A stretch of DNA of 64,000 bases from Nocardia ninae NBRC 108245 (GTDB lineage Bacteria; Actinomycetota; Actinomycetes; Mycobacteriales; Mycobacteriaceae): contig NZ_BJXA01000037.1 in NCBI RefSeq assembly GCF_007990755.1, forward strand, positions 1-64,000, in the 5' to 3' direction. A program made the position numbers and the translations under genes. This document shows, in pieces, positions 17,143 through 24,996 of the stretch; positions within the stretch are counted from its first letter, which is position 1, and each line of letters starts with the position of its first letter. The notes under the pieces are model-generated. The model was not told where the DNA came from. It saw only the letters and a program-made list of their open reading frames with translations, and ran no database searches.

Positions 17143-17786
17143 CCATCCGGGTAGTGATCGCCGACGACCACGCCGCGATCCGCGCGGGCCTGCGGATGAT
17201 CCTGGACGCCGAGGACGACATCGAGGTGGTCGGCGAGGCCGCCGACGGCGATGTCGCGGTCGCGCAGGCCAAAGCGCTGCGCCCGCACGTGGTGCTGATG
17301 GATGTGCGCATGCCTGGTGTGGACGGGATCACCGCGACCGAGCGGGTCACCGCGGACGGTCTGGCCAAGGTACTGATCCTGACCACGTTCGATCTGGACG
17401 AGTACGTCTTCCGCACCTTGCGGGCCGGGGCCTCGGGTTTCGTGCTGAAATCGGCGTCGGGGCAGTCGCTGATCGACGCGGTCCGCACCGTGGCGGCCGG
17501 GGATGGAGTCCTCGCCCCTGAGGTGACGCGCGCGGTGATCACCGCCTTCGCCAAGACGAATACCGATGCGGCCGAACCGGAACCGAACGGGCTCGCCGAT
17601 CTCACCGAGCGCGAACGCGAGGTGCTCGACTGCCTCGGCGACGGGCTGTCCAACGCGCAGATCGCGGGCCGGCTGTTCATCGGCGAGACGACGGTGAAGA
17701 CGCACGTGTCCCGGGTGCTGACGAAACTCGGTGTGCGGTCGCGAGTTCAGGCGGCGATCCTGGCCCGGGAGATCCGCGGCAGCTAG
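17139..17786 (+). CDS. NarL/LuxR-type response regulator
   Basis: 215 residues. Receiver domain with acidic pocket ADDH, phospho-acceptor Asp in [13 protein letters not shown] (about residue 53), Thr in LILTTFD and Lys in GFVLKSASG; then a LuxR helix-turn-helix, [26 protein letters not shown] and [19 protein letters not shown]. The ATG at 17139 overlaps the kinase stop codon, which fixes the start. Target genes are not evident from the neighbourhood. Confidence 0.95.
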   Translation: MTIRVVIADDHAAIRAGLRMILDAEDDIEVVGEAADGDVAVAQAKALRPHVVLMDVRMPGVDGITATERVTADGLAKVLILTTFDLDEYVFRTLRAGASGFVLKSASGQSLIDAVRTVAAGDGVLAPEVTRAVITAFAKTNTDAAEPEPNGLADLTEREREVLDCLGDGLSNAQIAGRLFIGETTVKTHVSRVLTKLGVRSRVQAAILAREIRGS

Positions 17787-17814
17787 TCCGCTCGGGACTT
17801 CGGCCGGGCCTGCC

Positions 17815-18174
17815 TCACTTGGCGAGTGGCGCGAACACGCCGTCCTGACCGGGCTGGAACTCCTCGACCGCGATCACCGCGCCCGTCGGCAGTGGCCCGT
17901 ACAGGTGCGGGAAGAGCATCGACTCGGGATCGGTCGGCACGCCCGGCTCCCACTTGACCGGCGCGCCGAGGCGGGCCGGATCCAGGCGCAGCAGCACCAG
18001 GTCGCGGCGCCCGGCGAAGAGCCGGTTGGCCGGCAGATGGACCTGCTGCGGCGCGGACAGGTGGATGAAGCCCACCTCGTCGAGCGAGGGCGCGCGGTAC
18101 TCACCCGTTTGCCGAGCGGAAAGCCACTCGCCCAAAGTGCATATGTGAACAAGCGTGTGAGTGTCGTGGGTCAC
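17815..18174 (-). CDS. DUF952 domain-containing protein
   Basis: 119 residues covering the whole DUF952 fold: LVHICTLGEWLSARQTGEYR, GFIHLSAPQQVHLPANRLF, LLRLDPARLGAPVKWEPG and FPHLYGPLPTGAVIAVEEF. Enzyme activity of this family is unknown; the conserved His and Glu residues suggest ligand binding. The GTG at 18174 is chosen because GGGAGA sits six bases before it and family similarity starts there; longer open frame upstream is ignored. It is convergent with the response regulator gene. Confidence 0.85.
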   Translation of the reverse strand: MTHDTHTLVHICTLGEWLSARQTGEYRAPSLDEVGFIHLSAPQQVHLPANRLFAGRRDLVLLRLDPARLGAPVKWEPGVPTDPESMLFPHLYGPLPTGAVIAVEEFQPGQDGVFAPLAK

Positions 18175-18241
18175 GGGTAATCTCCCGGTAGACAACTGGA
18201 TCGGCCTGTTCGAGGTGGTGACCACACTGAGTTCGTAGCGT

Positions 18242-18277
18242 GACCTGGAATGTTCGCCTGTAGCGAAATCCCAGGTC
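18242..18277. promoter_or_regulatory. nested inverted repeat upstream of DUF952 and DUF7455 genes
   Basis: GACCTGG (18242-18248) pairs with CCAGGTC (18271-18277), and inside it TTCGC (18253-18257) pairs with GCGAA (18263-18267). The structure lies in the 270-base divergent interval. It may be an operator or part of a leader; nothing else is recognisable in that interval. Confidence 0.35.
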
Positions 18278-18446
18278 GTGTTATCGAAAACACACAGAAT
18301 CACTCACGGGAACAAAGCCCCCGTCCCGAACGTCTGACAGAGTAGTCATACCACTGCTGGGAAGTAGCGGTAGCGAGCCCGCGGAGTGACCACGGGCCCC
18401 ACACCAGGCAAACGGTCTGTGAACCGGGAGCCAGGACGGAGGAGTC

Positions 18447-18641
18447 ATGCCAGGAACCCTGACTAGCACCCCACTGACCGCGGTCGATCGTTGCGACCGC
18501 TGCGGGGCGGCAGCACGAGTGCGCGCCGTTCTGCCCGCAGGTGGCGAGTTGCTCTTCTGCCAGCACCACGCGAACGAACACATGGATCGACTGCGTGAGT
18601 TGGAAGCCGTGATCGACACGGAGTCCGCTCCCGCCCTCTGA
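18447..18641 (+). CDS. DUF7455 small zinc-finger-like protein
   Basis: A 64-residue protein with two metal-ligand pairs, DRCDRCGAAARVRAVLP and LLFCQHHANEHMDRLRE, giving a CxxC...CxHH site. Small proteins of this kind are conserved next to the sigA-sigB region in Mycobacteriales. A strong ribosome binding site (GGAGG) precedes the ATG, supporting expression. Function unknown; a structural zinc is likely. Confidence 0.8.
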   Translation: MPGTLTSTPLTAVDRCDRCGAAARVRAVLPAGGELLFCQHHANEHMDRLRELEAVIDTESAPAL

Positions 18642-18689
18642 TCAACTCCTCGCGTCCTGAGACAACAACATCCGACAACAGAAAACCGT

Positions 18690-19478
18690 TTACCGCAGCG
18701 GGCGATCCACGGATCGCCCGCTGTTGGTGTGTACCGGGGTCTCGAGGATCCCGTCGAGCAGCCGGTCGAGGCCGTAGTCGAAGGCACCGTCCGGGTCCGC
18801 CGGGGCTTGATAGAGCTCGCCGACCGCCGCACCCACCCGGGCGGCGAGCGGAAACGAACTGGACGGCATGGCCTCAGTGAGCAAGGGGCCATGCACGTCC
18901 CACCACTGGACGTCGGTCATCACTTGGGTGTCGCGCTGCGCGGCCACCGCGACACGCCCGTTGCCGGTGGCGAATTCGGACAAAACGGCGATCACCCGAT
19001 CCATCTCGACATCCGACAGGCCGATGCCCTCGATCGCGGCCAGCTGGCGCTCGTAGCGGCGCATGCGACCGGGGCCGATCACCTGACGCCACGGCGATAC
19101 CTCCAACAGCCACGGGTGGGCGATCAGCTCGGCGCGCACCTGGCGGGCAATCGCGGCCAGCCGCGCCCTCATCGGTAGGTCCGCCGGGATCGGCGCGTCC
19201 TCGTCGGCGACGGCGTCGACCATCAGCACGGTCAGCGCGTCCTTGCTGGGGACGTAGGTGTACAGGCTCATCGGCCGCAGGCCCAGCTCCGCCGCGACGG
19301 ATCGAATCGACAGCTTCGCGTACCCGTCCCGGTCGGCGAGAGCCACGGCGACCTCGACCACCGCGTCGACACTGACCGCAGGCTTCGGGCCGCGCGCGCC
19401 CGGGCGCGGCGGGAGTTCGTGCCGCCACAGCAGGCTCACCAGTTGTTTCGCCTGTTCGACGGCGGATTCGTCGGCCAC
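18690..19478 (-). CDS. TetR family transcriptional regulator
   Basis: 262 residues. A 40-residue lead (VEQAKQLVSLLWRHELPPRPG) precedes the helix-turn-helix VVEVAVALADRDGYAKLSIRSVAAELGLRPMSLYTYVPSKDAL, and the rest resembles the TetR_C_1 (TetR class) ligand domain with large helices around residues 110-255. The GTG at 19478 has GAGGAG five bases upstream and is preferred over upstream starts. It is divergent from the SNF2 helicase gene. The final codons contain the 28-base palindrome at 18696-18723. Confidence 0.85.
   Translation of the reverse strand: MADESAVEQAKQLVSLLWRHELPPRPGARGPKPAVSVDAVVEVAVALADRDGYAKLSIRSVAAELGLRPMSLYTYVPSKDALTVLMVDAVADEDAPIPADLPMRARLAAIARQVRAELIAHPWLLEVSPWRQVIGPGRMRRYERQLAAIEGIGLSDVEMDRVIAVLSEFATGNGRVAVAAQRDTQVMTDVQWWDVHGPLLTEAMPSSSFPLAARVGAAVGELYQAPADPDGAFDYGLDRLLDGILETPVHTNSGRSVDRPLR
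18696..18723. terminator. perfect hairpin shared by convergent genes
   Basis: CAGCGGGCGATCC and GGATCGCCCGCTG pair completely around a two-base loop. It lies just inside the 3' end of the TetR coding region and 55 bases after the DUF7455 stop, so it can terminate the plus-strand transcript; a U-tract is weak (TTGGTGTGT). Confidence 0.55.
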
Positions 19479-19596
19479 GGGACTCCTCGGAACAAACTCG
19501 GTACTCTGTACGTTGTTCAGATACTTCGTACACCATACGCCGATAAAGGGGTTCGCTCTGCCCAGCACACAGGCCACCTATCTGCCCGACCGGCAC

Positions 19597-21339
19597 ATGT
19601 TCGCGCTGTGGACATGGACCGGGCAGCACACCGGGCCAGCGCCCGCCGCGCTCGGCGACCGGGAGACCCTCGCGCTCGCCGTGCCGACCGGTTACGACGG
19701 GGCGATCGAGGTCGCCGAAGTCGACTGCGCGCTGGTCGATCCCGCGACGTTCGCGACATTGGATCTCGCGGACGCAAGGGCATCGCTCGATATCTGGCGT
19801 ACGACGCTGCATGCCGAGGCTGCGCGACAGCCAGAGGTCGAGTTACCCATAGCGGCCCACGCGGTGCCCAATGCGGCGGGCACCTCCATCGTGTCCGCCG
19901 AGCGCGCGGTGCGCGTGCTGCGCGAGACACAGGCCGTGGCAACCGAGTTGCGTTCGGCGCTGAAGGCCGATCTGCGGCCCTATCAGGTGCGTGGGGTCAG
20001 TTGGCTGCGGGAAACGACCGCGGCGCACGGAGGGGCCGTGCTGGCCGACGAGATGGGGCTCGGAAAGACGGTGCAGACCATCGGCTTTCTGCTCGGGCGG
20101 GCAAGCGGGGGTCCGCAGCTCGTCGTGTGTCCGACTTCGTTGGTGGGCAACTGGGCGCACGAGATCGATCGGTTCGCGCCAGGGCTGCGCGTGGTGGTGT
20201 GGCGCGGCGGTGAAATCGACGTTCCCGCTGGGACTGTCGTCGTCGCGGGATATCCCACGGTGCGGCTGCACGGCCAGTGGCTCGGCGAGCACCGCTGGGC
20301 GACCGCGGTTTTCGACGAGGCGCAGGCGTTGAAGAATCCGAGCACGCAGCTGGCCAAGGCCGCGCGGGCACTCGACGCCGAGGTGCGCGTCGCGTTGACC
20401 GGCACGCCGGTGGAGAACCACCTCGAGGAGCTGTGGGCGCTGCTGAACCTGGTGACGCCCAGGCTGTTCGGGCACAAGACGCAGTTTCGGCGGCGCTTCG
20501 TCCGGCCGATCCAGGAGGGCTCCACGGCCGCGGCGTCGCGGTTGCAGGACGCCATCGAACCCGTCGTCCTCGCCCGGAAGAAGGCGCAGGTGGCCGCGTC
20601 GCTGCCGGCGAAGATCCACACCGATCTGCTGTGCGACCTCACCACCGAGCAGGAAGACCTCTACGACAAGCTGCTCGACCGGGCCATCGATGACGGTTTT
20701 GGTTCCGGTGTCGAACGACAGAGCCGGGTGCTCGCTGCACTGACCGCGCTCAAACAGGTCTGCAACCATCCCGGGCTGGTCACCGGTGAGCTCACCGAGC
20801 TGGCGGGACGCTCCGGAAAGCTGGATCTGTGCACCGACATCCTGGCCAACAATCTCGAAATGGACGCGCCGACCCTAATTTTCACTCAGTACCGGCAGAC
20901 CGGTGAACTGCTGGTCCGGCATCTCGCCGAGCAGTTCGGGGTCGAGGCGCCGTTCTTCCACGGCGGCCTGAACCAAGCTGAGCGCGCCGCCATCGTGACC
21001 GGTTTCCAAGCCGAGGACGGGCCGCCGGTACTCGTGCTCAGCCTGCGCGCGGCGGGCACGGGTCTCACGCTGACCCGCGCCGCCGACGTCATCCATTTCG
21101 ACCGCTGGTGGAACCCGGCGGTGGAGGCGCAGGCGTCGGACCGCGCGCACCGCATCGGCCAGACCCGCACGGTCACCGTCACCACGCTCACCTCGACCAC
21201 TTCGGTCGAGGAGCACATCGCTCGCATGCACGATCGTAAGTCCGCGCTCTCGGACCTCGACTCGGCGGGCATCGCCGCGCTCGCCCGCCTCGATGATGAT
21301 CAACTGGTCGAGGTCCTGCGGCGTAAGAGGGAGAACTGA
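19597..21339 (+). CDS. SNF2-family DEAD/DEAH helicase/translocase
   Basis: About 580 residues. SWI2/SNF2 ATPase with motif I DEMGLGKTVQ, motif II DEAQ (VFDEAQALKN), motif III LTGTPVEN, and C-terminal motifs V-VI in LSLRAAGTGLTLTRAADV and ASDRAHRIGQTRTV. These enzymes translocate on double-stranded DNA. It is followed with TGATG overlap by a SWIM zinc-finger gene, a recurring actinobacterial pairing of unknown role. Start uncertain: ATG 19597 lacks a ribosome binding site, while a CTG at 19558 has AAGGGG exactly six bases upstream and would add 13 residues. Confidence 0.88.
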   Translation: MFALWTWTGQHTGPAPAALGDRETLALAVPTGYDGAIEVAEVDCALVDPATFATLDLADARASLDIWRTTLHAEAARQPEVELPIAAHAVPNAAGTSIVSAERAVRVLRETQAVATELRSALKADLRPYQVRGVSWLRETTAAHGGAVLADEMGLGKTVQTIGFLLGRASGGPQLVVCPTSLVGNWAHEIDRFAPGLRVVVWRGGEIDVPAGTVVVAGYPTVRLHGQWLGEHRWATAVFDEAQALKNPSTQLAKAARALDAEVRVALTGTPVENHLEELWALLNLVTPRLFGHKTQFRRRFVRPIQEGSTAAASRLQDAIEPVVLARKKAQVAASLPAKIHTDLLCDLTTEQEDLYDKLLDRAIDDGFGSGVERQSRVLAALTALKQVCNHPGLVTGELTELAGRSGKLDLCTDILANNLEMDAPTLIFTQYRQTGELLVRHLAEQFGVEAPFFHGGLNQAERAAIVTGFQAEDGPPVLVLSLRAAGTGLTLTRAADVIHFDRWWNPAVEAQASDRAHRIGQTRTVTVTTLTSTTSVEEHIARMHDRKSALSDLDSAGIAALARLDDDQLVEVLRRKREN

Positions 21340-21896
21340 TGCCGGACAATGAATTCGGTTACACCAAGTGGGGTATGGATTGGGTGCGCCTCGCCGAACC
21401 GATCCGGCAGACCCGTCCCGAGCCGCTGCTGCCCCGAGCCCGCAGTGTCGCGCGCAACCACGGCGTGCAGGCCACGATCGAGGGGCGCGTGGTGCGCGCC
21501 ACCATTCATCGTGGCGGCGAGGCGTCGGTGATCCACCTGGAGGTGGCACCGCTGACCCGCGCGGCGATCACCGCGATCGGGGAGGTCGTGCCGGACACCA
21601 CCGTGCTGACGGACGAGATGCATCGCGCGGTGGTCGACGCGGGGTGCACCGTGGCTCCGGTGCTGGCGGGTACCGACTGCTCGTGCAAGGCGAGGTCGGC
21701 GCGTTGTCTGCATGTGCTGGCCGCGTTCTACGACATGGCGCGCCGGGTGGACGAAAACCCGCGTCTCGCGCTGGAGATCCAGGGGTACTTCCAAGCGGCA
21801 CAGGATGATTCGCCGGCACCGGTGGAAGTGCCGCGGTGGGTGCCGATCAACACGTTCGATCCCGCGAACTACTTCGGTGAGCCGACCCTCGCCTGA
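21339..21896 (+). CDS. SWIM zinc finger protein
   Basis: 185 residues with a SWIM-type CxC...CxH finger in GTDCSCKARSARCLHVLAAF (about residues 106-125), preceded by a beta-rich region (VQATIEGRVVRATIH). The ATG overlaps the helicase stop codon by one base. SWIM fingers mediate protein or DNA contacts, so this protein is likely a partner of the SNF2 translocase; the process they serve is unknown. Confidence 0.88.
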   Translation: MPDNEFGYTKWGMDWVRLAEPIRQTRPEPLLPRARSVARNHGVQATIEGRVVRATIHRGGEASVIHLEVAPLTRAAITAIGEVVPDTTVLTDEMHRAVVDAGCTVAPVLAGTDCSCKARSARCLHVLAAFYDMARRVDENPRLALEIQGYFQAAQDDSPAPVEVPRWVPINTFDPANYFGEPTLA

Positions 21897-21960
21897 GCCC
21901 ACCATTCGGGCGCAACGGTTGCGTCTTCACAGAGCCGTACGGACGCTCTGCGGGTGTGAC

Positions 21961-22428
21961 TCAGGCGGGGCGGCGGGCGCGGAACCGGAAACTCGTTGCG
22001 CCGGTTTCGATGTCGACGTCGGTGAAGCCGATCCGGGTCAGCCGGTCGGCGGCGTGTTCCGGCGGGACGGGGACGCACGTGTCGCCCACGTGTATCAACC
22101 GGAAGAGGCGGCTGTCGAGGCCGTCACTGCCCGCGAACACGCCGCCGGGGCGCAGCACGCGCAGTGCGTCGGCGAACAACGCGTCCTGCTGGGCGGGGGT
22201 CGGTACGTGGTGCAGCATGGTGAAGCACACCACCGAGTCGAATTGCTGTGGCGGGAAAGGCATGTCGGTGCCGTCGCCGTCCACCACCGTCATCACCGAC
22301 CCATGTCGGTTACGCAACCGGGCGGCCAGGTCGGGGTCGATCTCGACGCCGGTGAGCGAGCCCGCACGGTCGAGCAGCGGGCGGACGTTCGCACCGTAGC
22401 CGGGCCCGATCTCCAGGGCGCGCCGGAT
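21961..22428 (-). pseudogene. class I SAM-dependent methyltransferase, 5'-truncated
   Basis: The frame encodes a Rossmann methyltransferase from motif I (ALEIGPGYGAN) through GVEIDPDLAARL, FDSVVCFTMLHHVPTP and ALRVLRPGGVF to a normal C-terminus, about 155 residues. Such enzymes usually have 40-60 residues before motif I; here the sequence upstream of about 22428 instead encodes, on the other strand, the middle of an AraC sensor domain. The open frame continues to an ATG at 22479, but those residues are antisense AraC code. Most likely a fragment created by a deletion; a residual short methyltransferase cannot be excluded. Confidence 0.6.
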
Positions 22429-23108
22429 ATTGGTTCGACACCCACGAGCATCCGCAGCATCAGATCGCCTGGGCCGCACGGGGAGTCATCGCCGTCGAGG
22501 TCGGCGACAACCGCTGGGTGCTGCCGCCGACCCGGGCGCTGTGGATTCCCGGCGGCGTCCGGCATCGGACGGGCAGCGCCGACGGGGCCGACATGCGCGG
22601 CATCTACATCGAACCCGAACGCTGCCCGGTCGCCTTCACCGCGCCGACGATGATGCGGGTCACCCGACTGCTGCACGAGCTGTTCGACCATCTCGGCGCC
22701 CCCGGCACCGACGCCGCGCGCCGCGAACGCGCGGAGGCAGTGGTTTTCGATCTCGTCGAACCGGTCGACGTGATCCCCATCGGCGCCCACTCCCCCACCG
22801 ATCCCCGCGCCAAGCAAGTGGCCGATGCCCTGACCGCCGACCCCACCGACGATCGCACCCTCGCCGAGTTCGCCGCCGCCGTCGCCACCAGCCCGCGCAC
22901 CCTGGCCCGACTATTCGTCACCGAGACCGGAATCAGCTTCGGCCAGTGGCGAACCCAGATCCGCCTCACCGCCTCGCTGCCCCTGCTGGCCGCGAACCTC
23001 CCCATCGCGCGCATCGCGGGCCGCGTCGGCTACGCCACGGCCAGCGCCTACGTCGCCGCGTTCCGCCGGGCGGTGGGCGTGTCACCGGGCAAATACTTCA
23101 CCAGGTAG
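22428..23108 (+). pseudogene. AraC family regulator, 5'-truncated
   Basis: The frame begins inside the cupin-like sensor (FDTHEHPQHQIAWAARGV, LPPTRALWIPGGVRH) and runs to a complete AraC helix-turn-helix pair (TLAEFAAAVATSPRTLARLF, ARIAGRVGYATASAYVAAFR, FRRAVGVSPGKYF). Family members have about 20 residues and a start codon before FDTH; here no ATG, GTG or TTG occurs in frame between an upstream stop at 22353 and the GTG at 22518, which lies past the cupin histidines. Its 5' boundary coincides with that of the divergent methyltransferase fragment. Probably non-functional as a ligand sensor. Confidence 0.6.
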
Positions 23109-23386
23109 CACGGCATCCATCTAAGCCACCCACCCCAGCGTCCGAGACCCGCAGCCTGCTGCGCAGCGGCAGCGCAGCCCGTTCTTGTTGTGCCGCAAGG
23201 GCCATCGCCCACGTGAGCCGTTCACTCTCCGGCGGGCCGTCGACAGATCCCCGGGGCAATGCTTTGCGGGGTCAGCGGAAACGGGACTACCGAGAAGCAC
23301 ACCGGCCAGGCAAGCTCGTGTGCCTCCACATCAGCTAGCCACCAACAGCACTCGCCCATGCCCCCGGCACCCGGAGAGACGGCGCG
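23109..23386. other. non-coding interval after the AraC remnant
   Basis: 278 bases with no frame of protein character. A short hairpin GCTGCGC/GCGCAGC near 23158-23178 could terminate the AraC transcript. Nothing else recognisable. Confidence 0.4.
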
Positions 23387-24127
23387 TTAAGCGTTCGTTC
23401 CGCTGTCGACCGTGAAGATCGCGCCCGTGATGCTCCGTCCGGTCTCCCCGGCGAGGAACGCGACCATCGCCGCCATGTCCGCCGGCTGCGCGAAGCGGCC
23501 GAGTGACGACAGCTCGAGCTGGGTGCCGTAGTGGTCGCCGTCGGCCGGGTTCATGTCCGTCACAGTCGATCCCGGCTGGAGCAGGTTCACCGTGATGTCG
23601 CGCGGTCCCAGTTCCCGCGCGAGCGCCTTGGTGAATCCGTTCAGCGCCGACTTGCTCAGGTTGTAGAGCGAGAGGCCTGCGAAGGGTGCGTGTTCGGACA
23701 GGTTGGTGCCGACGCTGATGATGCGGCCGCCGCCGGTCATGTGCGCCACCGCGGCCTGCGCGCCGACGAACGCGGCCCGCGCGTGGATGTTCAGCGCGCG
23801 GTCGATCTCCTCGAGCGTGAACTCCTCGAACGGCTTGGCCGGGAAGATGCCCGCGTTGTTCACCAAAATGTCCAGCCTGCCCAGCTCGGCTGCGGTCCGA
23901 TCGACCGCGCTCACCACGGCACCGGCGTCGGCGCTGTCGGCGCGGATCGCCAGCGCGCGGCGGCCGAGCGATTCGATATCCGCGGCAACAGCTTTCGCCG
24001 GTACCTCGGCGTTCTGATAGGTGAACGCCACATCGGCGCCGTCGGCGGCCAGCTTCCGTGCGATCGCCGCGCCGATTCCTCGGCTACCGCCGGTCACCAG
24101 TGCCACCTTGCCCGCGAGATCAGTCAT
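23387..24127 (-). CDS. short-chain dehydrogenase/reductase
   Basis: 246-residue classical SDR. TGGSRGIGAAIA (Gly-rich NAD(P) loop), NNAGIF, catalytic Ser region IISVGTNLS and YNLSK with the Tyr-Lys pair are all present; VNLLQPGSTVTDMNP follows. Substrate cannot be read from sequence. The ATG at 24127 has GGAGGAAC just upstream. The gene is divergent from a TetR repressor gene at 24233, and a 13-bp inverted repeat in the interval suggests that TetR represses both. Confidence 0.92.
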   Translation of the reverse strand: MTDLAGKVALVTGGSRGIGAAIARKLAADGADVAFTYQNAEVPAKAVAADIESLGRRALAIRADSADAGAVVSAVDRTAAELGRLDILVNNAGIFPAKPFEEFTLEEIDRALNIHARAAFVGAQAAVAHMTGGGRIISVGTNLSEHAPFAGLSLYNLSKSALNGFTKALARELGPRDITVNLLQPGSTVTDMNPADGDHYGTQLELSSLGRFAQPADMAAMVAFLAGETGRSITGAIFTVDSGTNA

Positions 24128-24142
24128 CGTTCCTCCGCCAAA

Positions 24143-24223
24143 TTCTGTGTCGATCAGTACATAAATAGCTAAGCGCAGCGACCATCGCGGCGTCAAGGGG
24201 TATATTTAACGATCGACACAGAA
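24143..24223. promoter_or_regulatory. TetR operator pair between SDR and TetR genes
   Basis: TTCTGTGTCGATC (24143-24155) and its exact inverse GATCGACACAGAA (24211-24223) flank the two divergent promoters, one copy just before each gene (16 bases from the SDR start, 10 from the TetR start). The region between is AT-rich (ATAAATAG, TATATTTAA). Each copy is probably a half or full operator of the TetR encoded at 24233. Confidence 0.7.
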
Positions 24224-24232
24224 AGGACGACC

Positions 24233-24841
24233 ATGGCCGACCGGGGACGACCGCGCGCCTTCGACCGCACAGAGGCACTGCGCCGCGCCATGGAGGTGTT
24301 CTGGGAGCACGGCTACGAGGGCTCGTCGATGAGCGACCTCACCGCCGCAATGGGCATCAACTCGCCCAGCCTCTACGCTGCGTTCGGCGACAAGGAGGCG
24401 CTGTTCCGGGAAGCCGTCAGCCTGTACGGGCAGACCGACGGCGGATACACCGACCGGGCGCTCCGGGAGGAGCCGACGGCGCGGGCCGCCATCGATGCGA
24501 TGTTGCGGGACAACGCGATCGCCTACACCGTCGAGGACAAGCCGCACGGCTGCATGGTCGTGCTCGCGGGCTCCACCTACACCACGCGCAGCGAGAGTAT
24601 CCGCGACTTCCTGATCGAGAAGCGCAGGGAGACAACCGAAGAGATCCGGCGACGGATGGATCGCGGTGTCGCGGAAGGCGATCTGCCCGCCGACACCAAC
24701 ACTCCTGCACTGGCCCATTTCTACGCCACGGTGCTCTACGGACTGTCGATTCAAGCCCGCGACGGGGCGTCACTCGCGGAACTGACGCAGTCCATCGACG
24801 TCGCGATGGCCGCCTGGCCGGCCGGTGCCACATCTACCTGA
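24233..24841 (+). CDS. TetR/AcrR family transcriptional regulator
   Basis: 202 residues. The DNA-binding domain (RTEALRRAMEVFWEHGYEG, SMSDLTAAMGINSPSLYAAFGDKEALFREAV) is of the AcrR/NemR-like group that often responds to electrophiles; a Cys in KPHGCMVVLAG sits at the place where such regulators carry a sensing cysteine (inference). AAAGGACG precedes the ATG. It is divergent from the SDR gene and shares the inverted-repeat promoter region. Confidence 0.9.
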   Translation: MADRGRPRAFDRTEALRRAMEVFWEHGYEGSSMSDLTAAMGINSPSLYAAFGDKEALFREAVSLYGQTDGGYTDRALREEPTARAAIDAMLRDNAIAYTVEDKPHGCMVVLAGSTYTTRSESIRDFLIEKRRETTEEIRRRMDRGVAEGDLPADTNTPALAHFYATVLYGLSIQARDGASLAELTQSIDVAMAAWPAGATST

Positions 24842-24996
24842 TCTGCGCCTGGCAGACATCCAGCAGCGCTGCGGCCAGCTGGCAGCGCAATGTCGTGGCG
24901 CACCAATACAATCAGGCGGCGGCCCGAACTAACCACCACCCGTGGCTCCCGGCCCACCGGCCGGGGTAAACAGGCGAGGGCGCGGTCGGTCGGACG

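Noticed and set aside
18175-18446. tRNA or small RNA gene in the DUF952/DUF7455 interval
   Set aside because: Only short hairpins are visible; no cloverleaf, anticodon arm or CCA end could be traced.
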